In this document: positions 28,406 through 36,539 of the stretch, in pieces
Position numbering within the stretch: position 1 is the first letter of the stretch
Layout: every line of letters starts with the position of its first letter
Assembly (NCBI GenBank): GCA_013619155.1
Contig: JABXKT010000009.1
Coordinates: forward strand, 1-60,015
Reading direction: 5' to 3'
Length of the DNA stretch: 60,015 nt
DNA from: Desulfobacteraceae bacterium
Lineage (GTDB): Bacteria; Desulfobacterota; Desulfobacteria; Desulfobacterales; Desulfolunaceae
The notes under the pieces: generated by a model
Databases searched by the model: none
Told to the model about the DNA's origin: nothing
Seen by the model: the letters and a program-made list of their open reading frames with translations, nothing else
Program-made: the position numbers and the translations under genes

Positions 28406-30472
28406 TTAAATGTTAAAGCGTCCCACCAGGTCGTTTAAGGCCTGGGCCATGGCTTTCAGCTCCTGGGCATTCTTGTGGACCTGATGGCTGCCGTTGGATA
28501 TCTCCTGGGAGGCGTTACTGACATTTTCCATATCGTTATTGATGGCATCGGCAGCGATGGAGCATTGTCCCGCATTTTCGGTGACCTCACCCATGCCCGC
28601 CGATGCCTGGCCGATATTGGCTGATATCTCACTGGTGGCCACCGATTGCTCCTCGATGGCCGCTGCAATGCCCGATACAATATCGGTGACATTTCTGATC
28701 ACCATCAAGATGGCGTTGATCTTTTCAATGGAGACATCGGTTTTACTCTGAACACTCTGGATATTTCCTCGAATTTCAAGGGTCGCTCCGGCCGTTTGAC
28801 GGGCTAGCTCCTTGATCTCATTGGCTACCACGGCAAACCCTTTGCCGGCATCTCCGGCACGGGCCGCTTCGATGGTGGCGTTTAGGGCGAGGAGGTTGGT
28901 CTGCTCGGATATCTCGGTAATGGTGTTGGTGACCTTGCCGATCTCATCCACCGCATTTCCCAGGCTCTCCATGATATCGGCGGTCTCCATGGCATCGGTG
29001 AGGGCGGTATGGGAGACCTCCCGGGCCGTCTCGGAGTTGGCGGCAATTTCACCGATGGTGGCGCTCATCTCTTCGGCGGAGGCGGCCACTGTGTTGATAT
29101 TGGCCGTGGACTGTTCCATGGCCGAGGCGATGGTGGCAAGGTTCATGGCCATTTGGCCGGCCCCGGTATTCACCTGGGTGGCCAGTTGATGCGTCTCCTC
29201 CGAGGAGGCGGAGAGGGATTCTGAGATGGTGAGGAGTTCTCCTGAAGATCCGGAGACGGAGACGGCATTTCCCTTGACCTCTCCGATGATGGCCTGAAGA
29301 TCCGCCATGAAGATGTTGAACCATCCGGAGAGTTCGCCTATTTCATCGTTTCCATGCACGTCCAGGCGCTGGGTCAGGTCTCCATCTCCCTTGGCGATCT
29401 CTTCCAGAAGAGAGGCACTCTGGCGCAGGGGTTTGGCAATGGTACCGGCCACCCATATGATGACGGCCGTGAGGAGGAGGAAGGCGGTCACCCCGATTCC
29501 CACGATGAGCCATCCAATACTGTTGGCTGTACGCATCACCTCCTTCATGGGGACGTTGACGAGGAAGGACCAGCGGGTATCCTGGTTGATAAAGGATATG
29601 GGGGCAAAGATACGGACGATCTCGGTCTTCAGATCTCGGGAGATAGATTCAAATTCAAATTTTTTCCCCGCCTTGATGGCTTCTTTGGCGCGGGACCAGT
29701 TCGTGGAGCTTCCTACATCTTTGTTATGTTTGGATGGGTTGAGCTGGTGGGCCACGTAGGTGCCATCGCTGGCGATGATGGCGGTGTAACCGGTGTTAAA
29801 TGGCGTCAGCCCTTTGATGAGGTCAGAGAAGGCGGAGAGCCTTAAGTCCACCCCACAGACGCCCAAGGTCTCGCCCTCGTTTTTAATGGGGACACAGAGG
29901 CTAATGATGAGCTCTTTTTTACCGGCCACCTCATAAAAGTAAGGGTCTGTTATCAGTTCGCGGCCACTGTTAAAGGGGATGAGGTAGAAATCACCGGCCC
30001 CCTCTTTATCGTAATCCACCAGGGGGGTCACCTTGATGGCATCGCCGTCGCGATACCAGTACGGTATGAAGCGTCCGGTGGCATCGTGTCCTTCTCCGTT
30101 TGTGTAGGCGACATCCAGGCTATCCAGGGCATCGACCTCCCATGCCGTCCAGGTGGCCAGGAAGTTGGGGTTTTTTTCGAGAATCCCTTTCATGATATGA
30201 TTGATGGTGTCTCGGGGGTTGAAGCTCTGAGATTCTTTGAAGGCCTCCATGCTCTGGGCAAGGGTGCGTGCCGTATTAAATGAGGCTTCGATTTCTCCAG
30301 AGATGATGGCACCGTATCGTGCGGCGATCTCCTCTCCTTGAGTGATGGCTGAGTCATGGGATGCACGGCGAACCTTCATAGTCACCGTGGTGATCGTGAT
30401 GAAGTAGGAGAGGAATGCGATGGTGGATATGGCAAGTATCAGCTTGCCCCGCAGTTTCATATTTTTGAACAT
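28406..30472 (-). CDS. Methyl-accepting chemotaxis protein with Cache sensor domain
   Basis: This 688-residue chemoreceptor has TM1 (residues 9-30) and a large periplasmic double-Cache-type domain (about 35-310). That domain includes YWYRDGDAIKVTPLVDYD and YFYEVAGKKELIISLCVPIK, typical of dCache_1 sensors of small organic ligands. TM2 (about 318-342) is followed by HAMP. The cytoplasmic signalling hairpin carries the conserved tip EISEQTNLLALNATIEAARAG. No C-terminal CheR-tethering pentapeptide is present (it ends DLVGRFNI). A candidate sigma-28 promoter lies just upstream, implying co-regulation with flagella. Confidence 0.95.
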   Translation of the reverse strand: MFKNMKLRGKLILAISTIAFLSYFITITTVTMKVRRASHDSAITQGEEIAARYGAIISGEIEASFNTARTLAQSMEAFKESQSFNPRDTINHIMKGILEKNPNFLATWTAWEVDALDSLDVAYTNGEGHDATGRFIPYWYRDGDAIKVTPLVDYDKEGAGDFYLIPFNSGRELITDPYFYEVAGKKELIISLCVPIKNEGETLGVCGVDLRLSAFSDLIKGLTPFNTGYTAIIASDGTYVAHQLNPSKHNKDVGSSTNWSRAKEAIKAGKKFEFESISRDLKTEIVRIFAPISFINQDTRWSFLVNVPMKEVMRTANSIGWLIVGIGVTAFLLLTAVIIWVAGTIAKPLRQSASLLEEIAKGDGDLTQRLDVHGNDEIGELSGWFNIFMADLQAIIGEVKGNAVSVSGSSGELLTISESLSASSEETHQLATQVNTGAGQMAMNLATIASAMEQSTANINTVAASAEEMSATIGEIAANSETAREVSHTALTDAMETADIMESLGNAVDEIGKVTNTITEISEQTNLLALNATIEAARAGDAGKGFAVVANEIKELARQTAGATLEIRGNIQSVQSKTDVSIEKINAILMVIRNVTDIVSGIAAAIEEQSVATSEISANIGQASAGMGEVTENAGQCSIAADAINNDMENVSNASQEISNGSHQVHKNAQELKAMAQALNDLVGRFNI

Positions 30473-30518
30473 CCGAAGAACTCCCGTTTGATGTGAGTGG
30501 TGGGTGTGAATAGTCTAA

Positions 30519-30546
30519 TTATCGGTACGGGAAGGGGGGGAGTTTA
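30519..30546 (-). promoter_or_regulatory. Candidate sigma-28 (FliA) promoter of the chemoreceptor gene
   Basis: On the minus strand TAAA (30546-30543), 16 nt, then ACCGATAA (30526-30519). The consensus is TAAA-N15-GCCGATAA, so the spacer is one longer and one base differs. The position implies a leader of about 40 nt. Confidence 0.5.
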
Positions 30547-30748
30547 GCTGGATATTATAAAATCTTTAAGAATATGGTCTATGGCCTCAATTTTTAGATA
30601 GAAATAGTGCGAGGAAAAAGTGAGTGTGCCGCCAATTTTAGTGCCTCTGTGCGGGTAGACAATGATTTTCGTCACTTTTTTTGCGCCGGGAAATCATGGG
30701 ACGGAAGGTGTTTTGCTTCTATTCATGGGGCCGTTAGGCGGGATCTTA

Positions 30749-30787
30749 ATCCCTGCCTTAAAGCGTATATAGGATGAAGGCAGGGAT
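30749..30787. repeat. Perfect 11-bp inverted repeat downstream of the srkA-like gene
   Basis: Arms atccctgcctt and aaggcagggat are separated by 17 nt. It begins 13 nt past the stop codon. No U-tract is present on either strand, so it is more likely an mRNA-end hairpin or a protein site than a canonical terminator. Confidence 0.5.
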
Positions 30788-30799
30788 ACGATTGAGCCG

Positions 30800-31804
30800 T
30801 TATCCTCCGAAGGTGTGGGTGGGCATATGGCAGAGCTGGCGGGTGATGTCGTTCATTTCAGAACGCCAGAAGTTTTCACTACCCCAGTTTGGGAAGAGGG
30901 TTTTAAAGCGGTAGTCCTCCCGCTGACGACTGCACCAGGCAAGGAAGTAGATCATACGCATGGCCCGCAAGGGCTCTACGAGGCGAAGGGTACGATCGTC
31001 AAAATCCCGGAACTGTTCGTAGCCCTCTAAGAGGAGGTTAAATTCCCGTCGGCACTGGTCGACTCGGTCGGGAAGGAGGAGCCAGATATCCTGAATGGCA
31101 GGGCCACTTGCCATGTCATCGAAGTCGATGATGAGAAGACCCTCCTGGTCTCGGGAGAGGAAGTTTTTTAGGTGGCAATCTCCGTGGAGGCGAATAATTT
31201 CGGCATCGGGGATGCCATCAAAGGCCTGGGTGGCGGTTGTGTATACCGACTCCAGGGTCGTCTTCACCTCCTTGACCATATGGAAGGGGATATCGCTGCC
31301 GGCCAGGAGCCACTGGATATCATCTCGTAGCGATTTTTCCGGATGAAGATGGACCCGGTGGGGGCTCTGTCCGGCGGCCCCCGTCATGTGCACGCGGCCG
31401 AGGAGGGTGCCGACCCGTCGCCAATCTTCGGCGGTATTGAGCTCCATCTCCCGTCCCGATCGTTTTTCGAACACGGCAAAATAGATGCCACCGACCGCCC
31501 CGAGGGTACCGCCGTCTGCCAGTGGCAGGGGAGGCACTACGGGGATCTCATTGTCTACACAGTCCTTCATGAACCGATGTTCATCTTCTATGGCCTCTTT
31601 TTTCCAGCGTCCGGGGCGATAGAATTTTACCACGTACCGTTTTCCCGAAAAGGCCAGGAGTTCGTATACCCTATTTATATAGCTGGGCAGGGGAGAGGTG
31701 AGGCCGGTGAGACGTTCACCGATCTCCTTCTCCACGGCGGTGAGTAGCACATCAGGGGTGAGGGATGAAAAGCCGTCTTCTGGATATGGTGTGTCATTTT
31801 TCAT
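30800..31804 (-). CDS. srkA: SrkA/RdoA-like stress-response serine/threonine kinase
   Basis: This 334-residue protein has the aminoglycoside-phosphotransferase/choline-kinase fold used by the stress-response kinase A (YihE) family. The nucleotide-binding N-lobe contains YVVKFYRPGRWKKEAIEDEH with the ATP Lys. The catalytic loop is LHGDCHLKNFL and the metal-binding motif LIIDFDDMASGP. The E. coli homologue protects against envelope and programmed-death stress. It is monocistronic, divergent from the SRPBCC-SDR gene. A different small-molecule kinase of the same fold is the main alternative. Confidence 0.85.
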   Translation of the reverse strand: MKNDTPYPEDGFSSLTPDVLLTAVEKEIGERLTGLTSPLPSYINRVYELLAFSGKRYVVKFYRPGRWKKEAIEDEHRFMKDCVDNEIPVVPPLPLADGGTLGAVGGIYFAVFEKRSGREMELNTAEDWRRVGTLLGRVHMTGAAGQSPHRVHLHPEKSLRDDIQWLLAGSDIPFHMVKEVKTTLESVYTTATQAFDGIPDAEIIRLHGDCHLKNFLSRDQEGLLIIDFDDMASGPAIQDIWLLLPDRVDQCRREFNLLLEGYEQFRDFDDRTLRLVEPLRAMRMIYFLAWCSRQREDYRFKTLFPNWGSENFWRSEMNDITRQLCHMPTHTFGG

Positions 31805-31975
31805 GGGGTACTTATACCAGAAATTACCCCCAATAGAAAATAGGCGGTGGGGGGGCCATCCGCCCCCTTTTTTTATTTGCCTGCCTCTTTTCTCTTGTCT
31901 TTGAGCGTTATACTCTTATTCTTTAATCTATTTTATCTTTGATATAAGCGGTTAACCGAAGCGATAGGAGATGAG

Positions 31976-33346
31976 ATGTATCGACGATTTGTTACGCGTG
32001 TTCGCTTGAAAGAGACCCCAGAGGCCGTGTTTGAGTGGCATCAGGGGAGAGGGGTGGTGGAGCGATTAACGCCTCCGTGGATCGCCTACGATCATCTGGT
32101 GAGACGAGGGGGGCTTGAGGTAGGGGCCACGACCTCCATGACCCTTAAGTGGGGGCCATTTTCCGTGGATTGGCATTCGGTTCATACCCGGTGTGTGGAG
32201 GGATCGCTCTTTACCGATACCATGGAGAAGGGTCCCTTTCACTCCTTTGAACATACCCATTGTTTTGAAGCGGCCGAAGGGGGTGGGTGCCTTCTCACCG
32301 ATAGCCTTAGCTACCGACTCCCCGTGGATCGCCTCTCCCATCCGGTGATGGGATCTGTGGTGGAGAGAGACCTTGAGCGGATGTTTCGATATCGTCATCT
32401 TATCACCGCTCGGGATATCGCATCGCGGATGGCCGACGGGAGTGCCTCCCTTAAAACCGTGGTGGTCTCTGGGGCCAGTGGGGTGATCGGTTCGGTGCTG
32501 GTGCCCTGGCTTCGGAGTCAGGGGCATCGGGTACTGACCCTGGTGAGGCGGAAAACCGTCGGCGATATGGAGATATTCTGGGATCCGGCCCGCGGAATTC
32601 TTGACCCGATGAGTCTTGAGGGATGCGATGTCATCATTCATCTGGCCGGGGAGAATATCGGCGATGGTCGCTGGACGCCTGAAAAGCGGGCGCGCATTAT
32701 CCGGAGCCGTGTGGATGGTACCGCGCTTCTGGCCCGGACCGCATCTCGCCTTGAGCAGGCCCCCCCCCTTTTTCTCTGTGCCTCGGCCGTGGGGTATTAC
32801 GGCAACCGTCATGGGGTGGCTGTCACCGAGTCGGATCCTTCCGGAGAGGCGTTTATCTCCGAGGTATGCAGGCAGTGGGAGGCCGCCGCTGAAGCGCACT
32901 GGACCCGGCCTGGAGGGCGTTTGGTGATCCTACGTATTGGGGTCGTGCTCACACCATCTGGGGGGGCCATGAAACGGCTCTTGCCCCTGTTTAAGATGGG
33001 CCTCGGAGGGGGCTTTGGCCGTGGTGATCAGTATATGAGCTGGGTCTCCATGGAGGATGTCCTGGGCGCCATGGCCCATATCATGGGGACCCCGGATCTT
33101 TCTGGGCCGGTGAATCTCACCGCACCCCACCCCCTGACCAATCGGAGGGTGACTGAGGCCCTGGCCCGTGGGGTGCATCGATCCGTTTTTATCAACCTCC
33201 CTTCGGGTCTCGTGACCGCCATGTTTGGCGATATGGGACGGGAGGTGTTGCTTGACGGGGTGAAGGCCCTGCCCCATGCCCTCCTGCAAAGTGGCTACCA
33301 ATTTATTCACCCCACCCTGGACGCTCTGTTGGATGAGGTTTTATAG
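31976..33346 (+). CDS. SRPBCC domain fused to TIGR01777-type SDR epimerase
   Basis: This 456-residue protein has two parts. Residues 1-150 are an SRPBCC/ligand-binding-like domain (YRRFVTRVRLKETPEAVFEW start, GPFHSFEHTHCFE, YRHLITARDIA). Residues 160-456 are a Rossmann SDR of the YfcH/SDR39U1 family, with the dinucleotide motif VSGASGVIGSVLVPW, IIHLAGENI, YYGNRHG and a DUF1731-like C-terminus. The fusion is known for this family but its substrate is not. The next gene starts 10 nt downstream, so the two form a likely operon. Confidence 0.9.
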   Translation: MYRRFVTRVRLKETPEAVFEWHQGRGVVERLTPPWIAYDHLVRRGGLEVGATTSMTLKWGPFSVDWHSVHTRCVEGSLFTDTMEKGPFHSFEHTHCFEAAEGGGCLLTDSLSYRLPVDRLSHPVMGSVVERDLERMFRYRHLITARDIASRMADGSASLKTVVVSGASGVIGSVLVPWLRSQGHRVLTLVRRKTVGDMEIFWDPARGILDPMSLEGCDVIIHLAGENIGDGRWTPEKRARIIRSRVDGTALLARTASRLEQAPPLFLCASAVGYYGNRHGVAVTESDPSGEAFISEVCRQWEAAAEAHWTRPGGRLVILRIGVVLTPSGGAMKRLLPLFKMGLGGGFGRGDQYMSWVSMEDVLGAMAHIMGTPDLSGPVNLTAPHPLTNRRVTEALARGVHRSVFINLPSGLVTAMFGDMGREVLLDGVKALPHALLQSGYQFIHPTLDALLDEVL

Positions 33347-33356
33347 GAGATGTGCT

Positions 33357-34469
33357 GTGCGAAAACGTTACCGGTTTCTGTTTATGATCATTATGGTGAT
33401 GGCCTTTGGGTTTGGATATCTGCACCTCTTTGTCGGGGAGGCCTATAACTTTGAGCGCCTCCATATCTTCTTGTTTAACCTGACCTCGGGTGGCACCTCT
33501 ATTCTCTACTATATCGAGAATGAGAAGCGCATGTCGAAACGGGTACGGATCTTTCTGGTTCTCTCCATCGTCTTTGCCGTACTGGCCTGGTTGGAATTTT
33601 TTATTCCGGCGGCGTTTTGTGGCCTGGTGTTGGGGTGTATTGCCAACCGCGTTCGCTGCGATGCCTTCTCTTTCTTTCCGCGGGAGTTTTTTTTACGAGG
33701 GTACACCACCGCCACTCGATTTGCCCACGCCTCTATACTCTGTCTGGTATTGGCCCTTTTTATCTCGGTGGGGGTGATCTTAAACAACGCATGGCTCCAC
33801 ATCGTTACCTTAGAGACCTTAAGTATCGACACCTTTTTTCTGGGCTTCTCCTTTCCGGTATCGCTCATTACCATGAGCGTCATGTTCTCTCTTATTCCCA
33901 ATGTGAAAGGGGCATGGATGCAGCTGGCCACCCTTATCGCATTTTGGGTAATAAATTTAGGGGTGATTCTCTTCTTTCTCTTTATCGTGGCGGGAAAACT
34001 CTGGCCCCAGGTGGCCGTGACCCTCCTCCTCTTTTTTACGGTGGTGCTTATCTTTATCATCTTCGTAAAATATGTGAAGGAGCTGCAACAAAAGAGTTTT
34101 CTTGTCTCCGGCATGCTCTTTTTGCTCTATACGGCCATTACGGGGATCGCCTATATTTTGCTTGAGATTGGTTCTGACGGGTATCCGGTGTGGGGGGATT
34201 TTCTACTGCGTCTTCACTCCGTCGTGGCCCTTTATGGCTGGAATTTAACCGGCTTGTCTGTGATTTACAGGCGGTATGATTTTCCCATTCGTCTTAACTC
34301 CACGCAGCTTATCATCGGACACTGGCTTCTCGTGGGGGTGGTCGTTCCCCTGGGAGATGTGTTCTCCGGGGTGGCACTTCTGGCTACGGCAGGGTATGGC
34401 ATCTTTCTCTTCTTGATGTTTTTTAGTGGAAAAATATCCGGGGAGCCGGGGGTGGCCCTTTCTGAATAA
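33357..34469 (+). CDS. Polytopic inner-membrane protein of unknown function
   Basis: I do not recognise the family. The 370-residue product is almost entirely hydrophobic, with about ten or eleven predicted transmembrane segments, starting at FLFMIIMVMAFGFGYLHLF. Short basic loops follow the positive-inside pattern. The GTG at 33357 is the chosen start because AGGAGA lies 6 nt upstream. The longer frame from 33276 would overlap the SDR gene by 71 nt and encode a non-hydrophobic extension. No transporter motif is evident. Close spacing to the SRPBCC-SDR gene suggests a shared function. Confidence 0.8.
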   Translation: MRKRYRFLFMIIMVMAFGFGYLHLFVGEAYNFERLHIFLFNLTSGGTSILYYIENEKRMSKRVRIFLVLSIVFAVLAWLEFFIPAAFCGLVLGCIANRVRCDAFSFFPREFFLRGYTTATRFAHASILCLVLALFISVGVILNNAWLHIVTLETLSIDTFFLGFSFPVSLITMSVMFSLIPNVKGAWMQLATLIAFWVINLGVILFFLFIVAGKLWPQVAVTLLLFFTVVLIFIIFVKYVKELQQKSFLVSGMLFLLYTAITGIAYILLEIGSDGYPVWGDFLLRLHSVVALYGWNLTGLSVIYRRYDFPIRLNSTQLIIGHWLLVGVVVPLGDVFSGVALLATAGYGIFLFLMFFSGKISGEPGVALSE

Positions 34470-34596
34470 AAAAGGGTAAGGATTCAGTTTTAAAAAAATG
34501 GCGGTGGCAAGGTATACCACCGTAAAGCGGGCCAAGGAATCAACGATGTTTCATAAGGGTTCACTTATAAAGACCTGTTGATTACACTCGATTTTT

Positions 34597-34640
34597 CAAA
34601 TCATGCAAAGGTTTGGGCCTCGGCAGGGCCACCGGAGGGT
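34597..34640 (+). repeat. Fragment of the composite palindromic repeat (R3)
   Basis: The segment gtttgggcctcggcagggcc followed by accggaggg matches the right end of copy R6 (48257-48287) with a few substitutions. Confidence 0.55.
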
Positions 34641-34761
34641 TGTTTTCGCGAATAAGAGCTGGATAGTCGCAAAAAAATACCCTTAAATCGTTAAGGTTTC
34701 ATGGTGGGGGCCGTGCCCTTTGCTGGGGGCATGGGTCCTGCCGCTTCATTTCCTCGGGCTA

Positions 34762-34791
34762 TTGATTATCTCGAGGGCCTTGGTGTATACT
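34762..34791 (+). promoter_or_regulatory. Candidate sigma-70 promoter of the OmpA-family gene
   Basis: TTGATT (34762-34767), 18 nt, TATACT (34786-34791). Transcription from about 34798 would give a leader of about 335 nt. Confidence 0.45.
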
Positions 34792-34914
34792 GCACAAATT
34801 GATCCTTCCCCAGGCTTTGGCATGTAAGCCTTTTATCCAGAAAAAAATGATGTTTCGCCCCCTTCTTTTGGTGCCTCTCTCTTGGGGGAAGGCCGCTGTA
34901 GATTGACCTTTTGT

Positions 34915-35004
34915 GATACGGGTAAGAAACTATTCCAACCTTAGTTCAGTCCTTATACGATTTTCCCATTATATCGGTGTTCAGCACGGCTCCTTACCCG
35001 TATC
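34915..35004 (+). promoter_or_regulatory. Long-range 12-bp pairing in the OmpA-family leader
   Basis: gatacgggtaag (34915-34926) and cttacccgtatc (34993-35004) are perfect complements enclosing 66 nt. The pairing lies in the presumed 5' leader of a major outer-membrane protein gene. It could form a structured regulatory RNA or be two half-sites for a regulator. Confidence 0.4.
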
Positions 35005-35133
35005 CGTGTGTGATCTCTTTTTTTGCTTAATCCTGATTTTTTATCTGTTTGACTGACGTGAGAGGCGGTGGTCTCGACCATTGCAATCGTTTTTATCAGG
35101 CAATCCAAGTAATGAAAGGACAAAGGAGGCAGC

Positions 35134-36393
35134 ATGAAACAAGGCATCAAGATAGTGATATTGGCGATGGCGCTGGCTTTGAGTGCGGCATCGCTCTTTG
35201 CCGCAGACTCGGCCTACAAGTATGAGCTTACCCCCATGGTGGGGTGGCATATGTTTGAAGGCAATCAGAACTTAGATGATGGTTTGAGTCTGGGGCTTAT
35301 CCTGGGACTCCCCATGACCGATCGCTGGACCTTGGAAGGGGGGTTTGCATGGATTGAGACAGAGACTGAGGGGAGCAATATCGATATCGATGCCCATCGG
35401 TTCAGTATTGACGGATTATTTCACTTTATGCCCCAGGAGACGTTTAAGCCTTTTCTTCTCGCCGGTGTGGGGGCCATGCGTATGGATCCCGAGCAAGGGT
35501 CCATAGAGACCGATTTCATGGCCAACTATGGGGCCGGAATTAAGTATGCCATCATGCCCAATCTGGATCTGAGGGCTGAGCTGCGTCATGTGATGCCCTT
35601 CGATGATTTCTACAATAACCTTGTGGCCCAGGTGGGGGTGACCTGGAGTTTTGGCAAGCGGCATATGGCCATGATGGATGAAGAACCCATGATGATGGAT
35701 AGCGATGGCGACGGGGTTCCTGATGATAAGGATGCCTGTGCCGGGACCCTTGCCGGTACTCCGGTGGATGAGTTTGGATGTCCTCTGGTGATGGATGACG
35801 ATGGAGACGGCGTCTCCGATGAAGCCGATCTCTGTCCCGGTACGCCAGACGGGATCGCCGTGGATGAGAAGGGCTGCCCTCTGGATTCCGATGGGGATGG
35901 GGTCGCCGATGATATCGATGCCTGTGCCGACACGCCGGAGGGTGTTCCTGTCGATGAGCTGGGGTGCCCCCTGCCCATGGATGCCGATGGTGATGGTATC
36001 GAAGATAGCTTGGATCGATGTGCCAATACCCCCATGGGCGCTTGGACCGATGAGCGGGGATGCTGGGTGATCAAAGGACTCTTTTTTGACTCGGGTAAAA
36101 CGCTCATTAAGTCAGAGTATATTCCCATTCTCAAGCATGTCATGGGTGTACTTCAGGCCAACCCCGGTGTGCGTGTCGCTATCGAAGGCTATACCGATAG
36201 CCAGGGCAGTGAGGTGGGTAACCAGCGTATCTCCGAGGAGAGGGCCAAGGCAGTCTATGACTATCTTATGGCACAAGGTATCGAGAAAGATCGTATGGAA
36301 TACAAAGGGTTCGGCGAGATGAATCCCGTGGCGGATAATGCCACAGCCGAAGGCCGGGAGAAGAACCGTCGTGTGGCCTTGCGACCCATGTAA
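35134..36393 (+). CDS. OmpA-family outer-membrane protein with thrombospondin type-3 repeats
   Basis: This 419-residue protein begins with a signal peptide (residues 1-24, cleavage after SLFA). An eight-stranded beta-barrel-like domain follows (about 25-180). Next come four calcium-binding thrombospondin type-3 repeats (about 187-310), each with the DxDGDGVxD pattern and a paired Cys. The C-terminal OmpA domain (about 310-419) has the peptidoglycan-binding IEGYTDSQGSEVGNQRISEERA. It tethers the outer membrane to peptidoglycan and resembles OprF-type porins. The ribosome binding site AAGGAGG lies 7 nt before ATG. A clear terminator follows and no operon partner is present. Confidence 0.95.
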   Translation: MKQGIKIVILAMALALSAASLFAADSAYKYELTPMVGWHMFEGNQNLDDGLSLGLILGLPMTDRWTLEGGFAWIETETEGSNIDIDAHRFSIDGLFHFMPQETFKPFLLAGVGAMRMDPEQGSIETDFMANYGAGIKYAIMPNLDLRAELRHVMPFDDFYNNLVAQVGVTWSFGKRHMAMMDEEPMMMDSDGDGVPDDKDACAGTLAGTPVDEFGCPLVMDDDGDGVSDEADLCPGTPDGIAVDEKGCPLDSDGDGVADDIDACADTPEGVPVDELGCPLPMDADGDGIEDSLDRCANTPMGAWTDERGCWVIKGLFFDSGKTLIKSEYIPILKHVMGVLQANPGVRVAIEGYTDSQGSEVGNQRISEERAKAVYDYLMAQGIEKDRMEYKGFGEMNPVADNATAEGREKNRRVALRPM

Positions 36394-36479
36394 TGTGTCG
36401 ATGGCCCGGCACGAGGGCGCCCTTTTGCCTTTCTGCGGTCTGAAATGAATAGAAAGGCGGGGGCTCTTTTCGTATCGTT

Positions 36480-36517
36480 AAAACGCCGTGTGATTCTCTT
36501 CGCACGGCGTTTTTTTA
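36480..36517 (+). terminator. Terminator of the OmpA-family gene
   Basis: Stem aaaacgccgtgt/gcacggcgtttt with a 10-nt loop and a T-run (36510-36516). The A-rich left arm may also serve the converging FapA gene. Confidence 0.92.
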
Positions 36518-36539
36518 TGGCCGGAAGATAGCTAAGGGC

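Larger units (their letters stand above)
30473..30799. other. Intergenic region between the srkA-like and chemoreceptor genes
   Basis: Holds the candidate sigma-28 promoter and a perfect 11-bp inverted repeat (30749-30759 with 30777-30787). No gene was seen. Confidence 0.5.
34470..35133. other. Long intergenic region and leader of the OmpA-family gene
   Basis: 664 bases without a gene. From left to right it holds a fragment of the composite repeat (34597-34640), a ccttaa/ttaagg hairpin near 34682, a candidate promoter (34762-34791) and a 12-bp inverted repeat in the presumed leader (34915-35004). Confidence 0.5.
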
